Shown in pieces: positions 35,853 through 45,707 of a DNA stretch of 64,000 nucleotides. How positions within the stretch are numbered: position 1 is the first letter of the stretch; each line of letters begins with the position of its first letter. The stretch is from NCBI RefSeq assembly GCF_900156685.1, contig NZ_FTOJ01000001.1, positions 496,001 to 560,000 of the forward strand. The letters run 5' to 3'. The notes beneath the pieces are model-generated. The model saw only the letters and a list, made by a program, of their open reading frames with translations, had not been told where the DNA came from and searched no databases. The stretch is from Chryseobacterium piscicola. Lineage in GTDB: Bacteria > Bacteroidota > Bacteroidia > Flavobacteriales > Weeksellaceae. The position numbers and the translations under genes were made by a program.

Positions 35853-38711
35853 ATGAATGTGAAATTAAAAGTGTTAAGTGTTGGTGTAATTTTTTTTATA
35901 GCCAACTCTTTACAAGCTCAAAGAAAAAGAGATACTCTGTCTAGCGAGCAAAAGATTGAGGAAGTGGTTATTTTGGGTTACAGTAAAACTACAACGAAAG
36001 CGAAAGCTACTGTAGCTTCTACAACGGTAAGTGCTGAGAATTTTGAGAATCGTCCCAATATTTCATTTTTAAGCTCATTACAAGGAGCAGCACCAGGTGT
36101 ACAAATTAACCAATCTTCAGGTTCGCCAGGTTCTGGTAGAACAACTGTGCTAATCCGAGGTTTATCGTCGTTATCAGCTTCTAGTGATCCATTATACATT
36201 ATTGATGGTCTAGCAACATCAGGGTCGGAATTTAGAAACTTGAATGCAAATGATATTGAATCTGCGAGTGTTCTAAGAGATGCGGCAGCTACCTCTGTTT
36301 ATGGTAGTAGAGCTGCGGGTGGAGTTATTATTATTACTACTAAGTCTGGTAGGTATAAAAGCCCACTAAAATTTTCTTATGATGCTCAAACTTCATTTTC
36401 GAGCTATCCAGATAGTAAGTATAATCCGGCAAATGCAAAACAATTTTTACAGGTACAGAAAAATTTTGGAGCGGGAGGTCTAGGTACTACGCTTACGCAG
36501 GATCAGATTAATAATTATGCAATTGATACTGATTGGAATAGAGAGTTTTTCAGAGTGGGTGTTACTCAACAGCATAATGTAGGTATTACTGTAGGAGGTG
36601 AAAATTCCAGATTCTTTTCTTCATTAGGATATCTCAATAGCGAGGGGGCTATAAAATCTACAGATTTTCAAAGATTTACATTTAGAAATAATCTTAATGG
36701 AAAATCCAAAGATGGAAAATTCGAATATGGTGTTAATTTAGGTTTAGGGTATTCTAAAAGAAATCAGCTAGATGAAGAAGAAAACTCAGCAAATATAAGT
36801 AGTAATTCATTACAAAATGTATTATTTGGAGGTATTTTGAGTGACCCTTCTATGAAGCCATATTATTTCAGTAATGGGCAAGATATGTATAATCAATTAG
36901 GTGGGAACAGTGCTGCATTTAGACCTTATGTACTTTATGATAACGTAAAAGGAGGTGTTCGAAATAGATATACACAAACAAGTGTTACTTCTAACATTAA
37001 TGGAAAGTATAAATTAACACCATGGTTGTCTGTAGGTAACAGAACGGGTCTTGAATTCAAAGAAAATGACAGGATTTTTGCGAGAGATCCTCGCGGGTAT
37101 CTTTCAGTAGTAGTTGCCGCTAATGCAGGAATACAATTCGGTGGTTCAGAAACACAAAGTAATATAAAAGATTTTACTTTTAACTCAGTTACAGATTTAA
37201 CATTTAACAAAGCCTTTGGTAAGCATTCAGTTACTGCTTCTGTATTCTTTGATTATTTAAAGGCTCATTACATGTCTAAATCATTTACACAAAATGGTTT
37301 AAATCCACTCAACTGGTCATTCGGAGCAGGCACAGGTTATATACCTTTCAACCAAGCCACTCCTACAATTTATAATCCATCAGTTGGTGCTTTAAAAATT
37401 AATGCAGGTACTCTTGCTTATGTTGCTACTTTAGATTATGATTATGATGGTAAATATGGGGTAACTGGTACTTTGAGGAGAGATGGCTCTTATCGTTTCT
37501 CTCCGGAAAATAGATGGGATAATTTCTACGCAGTTGCTGCCAGATGGAATATTGACCAAGAAGATTTTATGACAGATTCTAACTTTAAATTATTAAAATT
37601 AAGAGTTTCTCGAGGTACGCAAGGAAATCAGAATGTAGGACAAGCAGCCAATAATACCAATTTACTATTTTTAAATCCTACGTTGGCTTTAACGATTGAT
37701 GCTTCTAACACTGGTTATCAAAATTTACCGGGTTATACGCTTTCAGCACTTGGAAATGCAGGTCTTAGATGGGAGCAGATCACTCAGACAAACGTCGGTT
37801 TAGATTATAATTATAAAAATATTATTGAAGGTACTGTAGATTTGTATGAAAAGAGTACATCTGATATGTATACTAATATAAATCTATCTGGAACCACTGG
37901 TCAGCAAACACTGCTAGGTAACTTTGGTAAAATGAAAAATAGAGGTGTTGAAGCTTTAATTAAAGCTAATATATTTAACAAACCCGACTATAAGCTTTCT
38001 GTATATGTAAATGGATCATATAATAGAAATAAGATTATAGACATGTCTAACCAAGATCTAAGTGGAGATAACGTAAATGCGATAGGACAAGTTGCAGCAC
38101 AATGGAATTTATATCATTATGTGGGAGTAAACTCAGCAACGGGTGAGCAACAATTCCTAGATGTAAACGGAAACATTACTGAGGCGCCTACTTCAAACGA
38201 TAGAAAGCTTACCGGTAAATCTATTTACGCTCCATATACAGGTGGATTTGGTTTAAATGCTAATTATAGTGGTTTCTTTGCTGATGTAATGTTTACATTT
38301 CAGGCTGGAGCTTGGTCTTATGACAACTTGTATTCTTGGATGATGAATCCTAACTATGCAGCTAATGGTTTGAATGTTTCAAGTGATTTATTAAACTCTT
38401 GGACTCCAACTAATACAAATACAGATATACCAAATTTGAAAGCGGTTAACATTGGAAGCTCAGGTTCTTCTGATAGATTCTTGTATAAAACAGATTTTAT
38501 AAGATTAAAGAATGTATCAGTGGGTTATGCTTTCACAAAACAGCAATTACAAAACTTACCAATAAAAGGATTGAAAATTTTTGCACAAGCAGAAAATCTC
38601 TACACTTGGACGAATTGGAAAGGGTTTGATCCAGAACCTGTAAGAACATACTCATTGGGTATCTATCCAAATTCAAAAACAATTTCCGTAGGTGCTAATG
38701 TTGAATTTTAA
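35853..38711 (+). CDS. SusC/RagA family TonB-linked outer membrane protein
   Basis: 952 residues with a signal peptide (cleaved near QAQ), a TonB box-like EEVVILGY right after it, and a plug domain with GAAPGVQINQSSGSPGSG, RGLSSL and VYGSRAAGGVIIITTK. A beta-barrel follows, ending in a C-terminal Phe. It lacks the carboxypeptidase-regulatory-like domain usual at the N-terminus of SusC proteins. With the SusD partner it imports an oligosaccharide, peptide or similar ligand. No glycoside hydrolase lies nearby, so the ligand is unknown. Confidence 0.94.
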   Translation: MNVKLKVLSVGVIFFIANSLQAQRKRDTLSSEQKIEEVVILGYSKTTTKAKATVASTTVSAENFENRPNISFLSSLQGAAPGVQINQSSGSPGSGRTTVLIRGLSSLSASSDPLYIIDGLATSGSEFRNLNANDIESASVLRDAAATSVYGSRAAGGVIIITTKSGRYKSPLKFSYDAQTSFSSYPDSKYNPANAKQFLQVQKNFGAGGLGTTLTQDQINNYAIDTDWNREFFRVGVTQQHNVGITVGGENSRFFSSLGYLNSEGAIKSTDFQRFTFRNNLNGKSKDGKFEYGVNLGLGYSKRNQLDEEENSANISSNSLQNVLFGGILSDPSMKPYYFSNGQDMYNQLGGNSAAFRPYVLYDNVKGGVRNRYTQTSVTSNINGKYKLTPWLSVGNRTGLEFKENDRIFARDPRGYLSVVVAANAGIQFGGSETQSNIKDFTFNSVTDLTFNKAFGKHSVTASVFFDYLKAHYMSKSFTQNGLNPLNWSFGAGTGYIPFNQATPTIYNPSVGALKINAGTLAYVATLDYDYDGKYGVTGTLRRDGSYRFSPENRWDNFYAVAARWNIDQEDFMTDSNFKLLKLRVSRGTQGNQNVGQAANNTNLLFLNPTLALTIDASNTGYQNLPGYTLSALGNAGLRWEQITQTNVGLDYNYKNIIEGTVDLYEKSTSDMYTNINLSGTTGQQTLLGNFGKMKNRGVEALIKANIFNKPDYKLSVYVNGSYNRNKIIDMSNQDLSGDNVNAIGQVAAQWNLYHYVGVNSATGEQQFLDVNGNITEAPTSNDRKLTGKSIYAPYTGGFGLNANYSGFFADVMFTFQAGAWSYDNLYSWMMNPNYAANGLNVSSDLLNSWTPTNTNTDIPNLKAVNIGSSGSSDRFLYKTDFIRLKNVSVGYAFTKQQLQNLPIKGLKIFAQAENLYTWTNWKGFDPEPVRTYSLGIYPNSKTISVGANVEF

Positions 38712-38724
38712 AAATTAAAAAAAA

Positions 38725-40275
38725 ATGAAAAGAATAATATTAAGTTCAATACTTGGATTAAGTTTATTATCTACGTCTTCTTTGCTTAACAGTTGTCAGG
38801 ATGCTATAGACGTTGAACAGCCAGGTATTATAACAGATGAGGTTGTATTTACAAGTGCTTCCAATCTAAACTCTTATTTGATAGGGGCTGTATATGCTAG
38901 TATGGAACCAAGTTATGAGATGTATGTTTCAGCAGTTATTAGTGACGAGGTTAAACCAGGAAGAGGAAGTGGCGGACAAGAGTTTCAGCTTCACAGATTT
39001 TTTTTAGATAACACAGATTCTTACACAAGATCAATCTGGTATCAAAATTATAGAGTAATTAACAGAGTAAACAGACTTTTAGAAGGAGCTGAAAATTTTA
39101 CTCCTCCTGCGGCTGATGCAGCTTTATATAATAGGGTTATAGCACAAGCAAGAGCTATAAGAGCATATAGCTACTTGCAATTAGAAACGTATTTTTCTAC
39201 AGATATGACTAATCCTTCTGCTTTAGGAGTGATTTTATCAACATCTGTAGCAGAGTCAACTGATAAAAAGCCAAGATCTACCAATCAGCAGATTTATGAT
39301 CTTATAAATAGTGACTTGGATTACGCAAGAAGTATTCTTACTTACACTACAGACAGATATTATGTAGATAAAGGATTTGTTAATGCTGTATCAGCGAGAT
39401 TTAATTTGTATAGAGGAAATACAGTTTTAGCTAAACAATATGCCCAAGATGTAATTACCAATTGTGGATATGGTCTTTCATTAGCAACGCCAATTACTAC
39501 AGGTTCTAGCGGTGCAATTGGTACGGCAACATGGAACTCTGCTTTTTATGCTACTGCATCTTCATTTAATCCTTACAGAAATATGTGGACAGATAATGCT
39601 AGAGGTGAGTCAATTTTTTCTTTAAATAGACTTGCTAATGGTGTGGGTGTCTCTGTAGGAACATATTATAATACAAATGCATCTAATTTTAGCGGTGTAA
39701 ATATGTGGAACTGGGGTAGAAATCTTTTTAACTTATTTAACGTTGATGGAGATGTAAGAAAATTTGCTTATGTAGATCCAACTTCTGTTGTAGATCCAAA
39801 CTATATGACTAGTGCTGATCCTAGAAATACTGACGTTTTAGTTGTAGATAAGTATCCAGGTAAAACAAGTACAACAACAAGAAATGATCTTAAGTTATTT
39901 AGACTTTCTGAAATGTACTTTATCTTGGCAGAAAGCTCAGTGCCTTCAGATCTTACAGCTGCAGCAGGATATGTTCAATCAGTAAGAGCCGCTAGAAATT
40001 ATTCTGGAACAGCTACAACTCCAGTGTACACAAGCCCACAAGTTGCTTATGCGGATATTTTGAAAGAAAGAAGAATAGAATTGGCATTAGAAGGTCATAG
40101 ATATATAGATTTAAAACGTCTTGCTAGCAAAGCAGGGGTGACGATGGATAGAAATCAGACAGATGATATCGTTACGGTTTCAAATTTAGCAAATGGAAGC
40201 CATAAGTATACGTTGCCAATTCCTCTTGCTGAAATAACAGCAAATCCTAATGCGCAACAAAACCCTGGTTACTAA
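38725..40275 (+). CDS. SusD/RagB family nutrient-binding outer membrane lipoprotein
   Basis: 516 residues with a lipoprotein signal peptide (lipobox LNSC) and the SusD fold: an N-terminal TPR-like helical part (AQARAIRAYSYLQLETYF) and a late conserved segment (ILKERRIELALEGHRYIDLKR). It caps the SusC channel outside the outer membrane and delivers ligand. It follows the SusC gene by 13 bp and ends shortly before a terminator. Confidence 0.94.
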   Translation: MKRIILSSILGLSLLSTSSLLNSCQDAIDVEQPGIITDEVVFTSASNLNSYLIGAVYASMEPSYEMYVSAVISDEVKPGRGSGGQEFQLHRFFLDNTDSYTRSIWYQNYRVINRVNRLLEGAENFTPPAADAALYNRVIAQARAIRAYSYLQLETYFSTDMTNPSALGVILSTSVAESTDKKPRSTNQQIYDLINSDLDYARSILTYTTDRYYVDKGFVNAVSARFNLYRGNTVLAKQYAQDVITNCGYGLSLATPITTGSSGAIGTATWNSAFYATASSFNPYRNMWTDNARGESIFSLNRLANGVGVSVGTYYNTNASNFSGVNMWNWGRNLFNLFNVDGDVRKFAYVDPTSVVDPNYMTSADPRNTDVLVVDKYPGKTSTTTRNDLKLFRLSEMYFILAESSVPSDLTAAAGYVQSVRAARNYSGTATTPVYTSPQVAYADILKERRIELALEGHRYIDLKRLASKAGVTMDRNQTDDIVTVSNLANGSHKYTLPIPLAEITANPNAQQNPGY

Positions 40276-40308
40276 ACGAATCATATTTTTGAATTATTTT
40301 TTATACCG

Positions 40309-40335
40309 CCCTGCAATATTTTTGCAGGGTTTTTT
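40309..40335 (+). terminator. Intrinsic terminator of the SusC/SusD unit
   Basis: A perfect 8-bp stem (CCCTGCAA at 40309-40316, TTGCAGGG at 40322-40329), a 5-nt loop and six T residues. It lies inside a longer open frame that runs into the next gene and so argues for the later start of that gene. Confidence 0.88.
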
Positions 40336-40399
40336 ATTGCGCTTTATTTCTTATTTTTGTCTCGTCAATCTTATCAGAAAAGATTTGATTTTAAATTCA

Positions 40400-42328
40400 A
40401 TGAAATACATATTTCTCTTAATTATATTATTTTGCTCAAATCTACACGCACAAATTGTGAAAGATACATTAACGAGCGCGAAAGATGCAGATACCATTAT
40501 CGTAGACTCTGGTAAGAAAGATTCTATGCAGATCTTTAAACCTACCATCAACGATTACCTCATACAAAAACAGTGGGCTGAGAAAAAAATCTTTGATACG
40601 GTGATGACTGCTGATAAAACCTACATCTTTTCACAATACAACAACAAAGATAATTTTGGAAAAGTACAATTTTCAAATATAGGTGCAGGCTTTAATCCGT
40701 TATCTTATGAAGTGATGGCTGAACAAAATTTAGCATTGCTTCCATCGAATAAAGGTTACAATCTTTTAGCAGCAGAAGATGTACTTTATTATGACGTCAA
40801 AACCCCAACCGCATCTTTCATTTATCACAATGCAATGCGAAACGGAGCCGCTCTACGTTCTACCTACACTCAGAACATCGGGAAAAGATTTAATTTTGCT
40901 CTAGAATACGCCGGTCTTCGCTCTCAGGGGATTTACAGAAACTATTTGGCATCCAATAATAACACTATTTTCTCGGGTCACTATGTTTCCAAAAGCGGTA
41001 ATTACGAATTATTTGCACACTACCTACATCAAAATGTCAACAATCAGGAAAACGGGGGCATCGTAGATGACGATCTTTTCCAGGCAGGAGATTCAGATTA
41101 TAGCAATAAATGGAATGCACAGGTTAATCTTGAAAATTCAAGTTCACAGTTTTCTTACCGAAGATATTATCTCAGTCATCAGTTTTCACCTTTTAATTCA
41201 GAAAAGTTTCCATTTAGAATAAGACATACGCTGTCTCACCAAGGGAACAAATATTATTACACACAAGGGGGCGCCGATGCTTATTGGTACGACCTTCCTG
41301 CACAAATAGTCAATGATTTTCCTGCTTCTACCAAAAAATATTCCGATAACTTCAGTAATACTGTAAGTTTGGTTTTTGATAATGCTAAATTTAAATTAGA
41401 TGCAGGTGTAAAATACCAAACGTTGAAATTTGGTTTAAACGAAATTGCGCTGTCCACTTTATCTGTTCCAGCAGAAATGAAGGAAAGCAGAATCGGAGCA
41501 GTGGGGAATTTGCAGGTCAATCTTTTTGATAAAATTGCTTTAAAATCATTCTTAGAATTCTCCAACGGAAGTCAGTTTGGGAGTTACCTCAGAACAGCAA
41601 ACGCATTGAAATTCGAGCCTGTGCAAGATTATTTCGTGGATGCTCATGTTAATTTTCAGACTTCCACACCTTCTTTCAATTATTTGGCAAATACTTCAAT
41701 CTACAGAAAATACAATTATTATCTTCAGGATGCCAAAAGTCAGGCAGTGATGGATATTGGAGGAAGTGTAAATCTGAAATGGTTCAAAACACAGATCTTC
41801 GCCAATTATTACAGAATAGACAACTACACTTACTTTAATTCAGACGGACAGCCCATGCAGAGTGAAGGTTCGGTGAATATTTCGCAGATTGGTGGTGATG
41901 CAACATTCAGTTATGGTAAATTTCATTTCAATACAAGATTACAATTTCAAGATGTTTTGTCAAACGGAAATCTTTTGCCATTACCAAGTTTTATAGGTCG
42001 TGGAAACCTTTACTTTCAGTCGAGAGCATTTAAAAATGCGGCAGAAATTCAGGCAGGCATTAAAGTGTATTATTTCACCAAATTTGCATCTAGAGAATAT
42101 TTCCCAATAGTAAATGAATATATTCTTCCAGGGAATAACTCTTTTTCAATCGGAGGAAAACCAATTGCCGATGTGTATTTTAATATGAAAGTTAAAAAAA
42201 TGTTTTTCTTCATAGAGGGTCAGCAAATTGGCAATCTCGTTGCACCCAACACAGCTTACGCGTTTCCACATTATCCAGTGTATGATTTCAGGTTAAATCT
42301 TGGGGTCGTATGGTATTTGTTCAACTAA
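40400..42328 (+). CDS. Putative porin (Porin_10 family), outer membrane beta-barrel
   Basis: The frame opens at 40250, but the first 50 codons cover the SusD stop region and a terminator. The ATG at 40400 starts a normal signal peptide (MKYIFLLIILFCSNLHAQ) and is preferred, giving 642 residues. DYLIQKQW, FDTVMTADKTYIFSQYN and FSNIGAGFNPLSYEV match the Porin_10 family from memory. The rest is alternating beta-strand sequence ending in a C-terminal Asn/Phe. A TATTTTTG element at 40352-40359 may be its -7 box. Confidence 0.85.
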   Translation: MKYIFLLIILFCSNLHAQIVKDTLTSAKDADTIIVDSGKKDSMQIFKPTINDYLIQKQWAEKKIFDTVMTADKTYIFSQYNNKDNFGKVQFSNIGAGFNPLSYEVMAEQNLALLPSNKGYNLLAAEDVLYYDVKTPTASFIYHNAMRNGAALRSTYTQNIGKRFNFALEYAGLRSQGIYRNYLASNNNTIFSGHYVSKSGNYELFAHYLHQNVNNQENGGIVDDDLFQAGDSDYSNKWNAQVNLENSSSQFSYRRYYLSHQFSPFNSEKFPFRIRHTLSHQGNKYYYTQGGADAYWYDLPAQIVNDFPASTKKYSDNFSNTVSLVFDNAKFKLDAGVKYQTLKFGLNEIALSTLSVPAEMKESRIGAVGNLQVNLFDKIALKSFLEFSNGSQFGSYLRTANALKFEPVQDYFVDAHVNFQTSTPSFNYLANTSIYRKYNYYLQDAKSQAVMDIGGSVNLKWFKTQIFANYYRIDNYTYFNSDGQPMQSEGSVNISQIGGDATFSYGKFHFNTRLQFQDVLSNGNLLPLPSFIGRGNLYFQSRAFKNAAEIQAGIKVYYFTKFASREYFPIVNEYILPGNNSFSIGGKPIADVYFNMKVKKMFFFIEGQQIGNLVAPNTAYAFPHYPVYDFRLNLGVVWYLFN

Positions 42329-42339
42329 AAACTTAAAAG

Positions 42340-43923
42340 TTGAGAACTTTAAAAACAATAGATTTCAAAAACATAGAAAATATTCCTCAACTCATCAAAG
42401 ATTTTGTTGGTAAAAAAAATGAGGGTTTTGAAGAGTTTACCTTTTCGAAAGAAAATTTTCAAAAACAGATTCAAAAGAAAAAATGTTTCTCGGATGAGCA
42501 AAGAAAAATTTTATTTGATGAAATAAATACACAACTTTCAGAATTAAAACTTTCAGATCTTCAGCGGGAAAATCTTGAAAATCTTAAAAATTCTCAAACA
42601 TTTACGATAACAACTGGGCATCAGTTGAACCTTTTTACGGGGCCGGCGTTTTTTATCTATAAAATTTTACAAACAGTAAAAACATGCCTCTATTTGAAAC
42701 AGCAATTTCCCAATCAGAACTTTGTACCCATCTATTGGATGGCTTCAGAAGATCATGATTTTGCAGAAATCAATCATTTTAAAACGAAAAATGGTTATTA
42801 CGAAATCAACGAGAAAAATGGAGGAGCAGTTGGTAAAATTAAATTAACAGACACTCATTTTATTTCAGAATTTGAAAAAGAATTTAAAGACAATATTTTT
42901 GGTACCGAACTGATATTAATGCTTAAAGAATCTTATCAGTTTGGGAAATCTCTTACAGAATCTATCAGGATTTTGGTCAATAGGCTTTTTTCAGAATATG
43001 GCTTGCTTATCATAGATGGTGATGCTGCGTCATTAAAAGCTCAAATGACTGAAATTTTCAAAGACGAAATTTTAAACTCTTCATTATTCAATGCATCTAA
43101 AAACAGAGTAGAATTTTTGACAAGCAAGTACGGCAAAGTACAAGTCAATCCAAGAGAAGTTAATCTTTTTTATCTTTCAGAGAAAAGAAACAGAATTGAT
43201 GCTTTTCAAGAAAGATTTTTACTAAACGATACCGAAATTTCTTTCTCCAAAGATGAAATCGTCGCTGAACTCAGAAATTTTCCAGAAAAATTTAGCCCAA
43301 ATGCATTAATGAGACCTGTCTATCAGGAAAAAATACTTCCCAATCTAGCTTACATCGGCGGAAATGCTGAAATTATGTATTGGCTGGAGCTTAAAGATTA
43401 TTTTGAATCATTGCAAATACCGTTTCCCATTCTTATTCCGAGAAATTCTATGCTTTTCGTTGAAGAAAAAGTGTTGAAGAAAATGCATAATTTAAATTTA
43501 AATATTGAAGATTTTTTTGGAAATTTCACGAAGGTTACCAACAATAAAATTTTAGATAATAATGAGATTTTAAAAAATTTAGAAGAAAAAGAAAATCTTT
43601 TAAAATCTCATTTCGAGAACCTTAAACTGCTTGCCGAAAAAACCGAAAAGTCTTTCGGAAATATGGTAAAAGGGGAAGAAGTAAGACAGATGAAATCTTT
43701 TAATAGGCTCAAAAAGAGATTATTAAAAGCGGAAAAGACCAAACAAGGTGAGCTCTTAGAAAGACTTGAAACAATTTTCACGGAAATTAATCCTGCAAAA
43801 ACATGGCAGGAAAGGGTTTATAATTTCAGCGTTTTTTTTGCTGATTATGGCAATGAATGGCTTGAGACTTGTTTCATTGAGATGGATGTGGAGCAATCAC
43901 AATTAATTATTGTTGCCATTTAA
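42340..43923 (+). CDS. bshC: Bacillithiol biosynthesis cysteine-adding enzyme BshC (TTG start)
   Basis: 527 residues. TITTGHQLNLFTGPAFFIYKIL and YWMASEDHDFAEINHF are signature segments of BshC, which adds cysteine to glucosaminyl-malate in the last step of bacillithiol synthesis. A coiled-coil stretch lies near residues 390-470. The start is TTG at 42340: an in-frame stop lies two codons upstream and no nearby ATG gives a full N-terminus. It follows the porin by 11 bp. bshA and bshB are not in the window. Confidence 0.93.
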   Translation: MRTLKTIDFKNIENIPQLIKDFVGKKNEGFEEFTFSKENFQKQIQKKKCFSDEQRKILFDEINTQLSELKLSDLQRENLENLKNSQTFTITTGHQLNLFTGPAFFIYKILQTVKTCLYLKQQFPNQNFVPIYWMASEDHDFAEINHFKTKNGYYEINEKNGGAVGKIKLTDTHFISEFEKEFKDNIFGTELILMLKESYQFGKSLTESIRILVNRLFSEYGLLIIDGDAASLKAQMTEIFKDEILNSSLFNASKNRVEFLTSKYGKVQVNPREVNLFYLSEKRNRIDAFQERFLLNDTEISFSKDEIVAELRNFPEKFSPNALMRPVYQEKILPNLAYIGGNAEIMYWLELKDYFESLQIPFPILIPRNSMLFVEEKVLKKMHNLNLNIEDFFGNFTKVTNNKILDNNEILKNLEEKENLLKSHFENLKLLAEKTEKSFGNMVKGEEVRQMKSFNRLKKRLLKAEKTKQGELLERLETIFTEINPAKTWQERVYNFSVFFADYGNEWLETCFIEMDVEQSQLIIVAI

Positions 43924-43942
43924 TTTTAAAGAAGTATTTTTG
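43912..43942 (+). promoter_or_regulatory. Possible promoter of the LysM/periplasmic-binding-fold gene
   Basis: GTTG at 43912-43915, a 19-nt spacer and TATTTTTG at 43935-43942 are close to the Bacteroidota consensus. The ATG follows 21 nt after the -7 box. The -33 element overlaps the end of bshC. Confidence 0.45.
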
Positions 43943-43963
43943 TAAACTATTTAAGATCACAAA

Positions 43964-45667
43964 ATGATTAAAAAGCTTTTCGTTTTATCCAGTTTAATTA
44001 CATTTTTTGGGCTTTCTGCACAGAAGACTCACAAAGTTGTAAAAGGCGATAATCCATACAATATTTCAAAAAAATACGATATTAGCGTAGATGAGTTTTT
44101 TAGGCTAAACCCTAAAACTAAAAACGGTTCTCTTGCAATTGGGCAGATTTTAACGGTGAAATCTTCATCTGCTGCAACCCTGCCGAAAGCTAAAGCTGGT
44201 GAGGCAAAAACAAAAGAATTAGGGAAAATAGTTTTACAACCGAAACAAACCATTTATGGTATTACAAAACAGTACAAAATTTCTGAAACAGACCTCAGAA
44301 AACTAAATCCTGATCTTGATACGCACACAAAAATTGGTGATGAGATAACTCTTCCTTTAGAAAATATCAAAAAATATGGAGGTTCACAAGCTGTAATTGC
44401 TGAGCAACCTACCTCTACACCCACCTCAAATAATAAGACAAAGATTGATTCTGGGAACGATAGAAGCTCAGCTTTTTCATCCCAAAATGATGAGTATGTT
44501 ACTTATACTGTAGAGTCTGGGGACACTGTTTTCTCAATCGTTAATAAATACGGAATCACCATTGATGAGCTTATTGCCATCAACCCAGATCTGGCTAAAG
44601 GTCTCAAGACCGGAATGGTTTTGAAAATCAAAAAACTAGATCCCGCTTATATTAAGAAAACTGGGGATGCTTTAAATGTAGTTTTAATGCTGCCTTTCGG
44701 GTACAGCTCAAACGATTCTCAGTACAGAGCCATGGCTCTTGATTTTCTTACAGGTGCTAAATTAGCCATAGAAAGAAATGCGGGTAACGGTCAAAAATTA
44801 GATGTGAAAATTGTAGATTCTGGCAACGAAGCTTCATTTAGAAATTCTCTCACACAAATTAACCCAAACAATACAGATTTGGTTATTGGGCCTTTCTTCA
44901 AATCAAACGTCATCGATCTTTTAGATTTTACAAAAACACAGAAAATCCCTGTAGTTTCTCCTTTTGCCAACTCTCCAGAATTACACGATTATAGCAATTT
45001 GATTATTTTAGAAACAAGCGATTATATTTACGCCGATAAAATTGTAGATGAAGTAAAAGCAGTTTATTCTAATCAGAAAATTTATATAGTTGCTGATGCC
45101 AAAAAAGAAAATGCCAATTACCTGAAAGCAGGTTTTGAAAAAGTTTTAAAAAACCCCAACATCATCATCGTAAATTCTGCAGCAGAAGTACAATTAGATC
45201 AAAACATGATGACGGGGCAATATGCACCAGTAATCGCTGTTTTAGCCAATGATAACGATGCTGCAGGAGAAGTTTTCTCAAATAAAATCATTACGCTCTC
45301 TAAAGAAGTGCAGGGCTTGAAAGCCTTTAGTATGTATTCTGTTTCAAGTTTCGAAAAGAAAGTTGATGATTTGAGCCAGGCAAGTTTGGTTTATTTGATG
45401 GATAGAAAAATAGACGCAGACGGAAATTTTGAAAAGGAAATTCTTGCCGCTTACAAAGCTAAATACTGCAAATCTCCCGGTAAATATGCCGTGATAGGAT
45501 TTGATGTTGTAAATGATATGCTTACAAGAGAAAATAAAAAAGGAGAAATCTTTAAACAGATGAATAAGGTGCAGACACAGCTTGCGACAAAATTTGAGTT
45601 TGAAAGAGCGAAAGCAAATGGAGCCTACATCAACAAAGGTTACAGAGTCATTAGACTTATGCCATAA
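43964..45667 (+). CDS. LysM protein with type-1 periplasmic-binding fold
   Basis: 567 residues. A signal peptide (FFGLSAQ) is followed by three LysM domains at about residues 22-66, 84-130 and 178-226. The last, YTVESGDTVFSIVNKYGI, is the most typical. From about residue 235 a domain with the build of ligand-binding periplasmic (LivJ/LpoA-like) proteins follows. LysM modules bind peptidoglycan, so the protein probably sits in the periplasm on the cell wall. The second fold may sense or regulate rather than transport, since no transporter is adjacent. Confidence 0.85.
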   Translation: MIKKLFVLSSLITFFGLSAQKTHKVVKGDNPYNISKKYDISVDEFFRLNPKTKNGSLAIGQILTVKSSSAATLPKAKAGEAKTKELGKIVLQPKQTIYGITKQYKISETDLRKLNPDLDTHTKIGDEITLPLENIKKYGGSQAVIAEQPTSTPTSNNKTKIDSGNDRSSAFSSQNDEYVTYTVESGDTVFSIVNKYGITIDELIAINPDLAKGLKTGMVLKIKKLDPAYIKKTGDALNVVLMLPFGYSSNDSQYRAMALDFLTGAKLAIERNAGNGQKLDVKIVDSGNEASFRNSLTQINPNNTDLVIGPFFKSNVIDLLDFTKTQKIPVVSPFANSPELHDYSNLIILETSDYIYADKIVDEVKAVYSNQKIYIVADAKKENANYLKAGFEKVLKNPNIIIVNSAAEVQLDQNMMTGQYAPVIAVLANDNDAAGEVFSNKIITLSKEVQGLKAFSMYSVSSFEKKVDDLSQASLVYLMDRKIDADGNFEKEILAAYKAKYCKSPGKYAVIGFDVVNDMLTRENKKGEIFKQMNKVQTQLATKFEFERAKANGAYINKGYRVIRLMP

Positions 45668-45707
45668 TTACTAGAAACTAAACTATTTATAATATTTAAT
45701 TAAATAC

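Noticed and set aside
40250..40399. Longer N-terminus for the Porin_10 protein
   Set aside because: It would run across the SusD stop and a strong terminator and would bury the clear signal peptide that starts at 40400.
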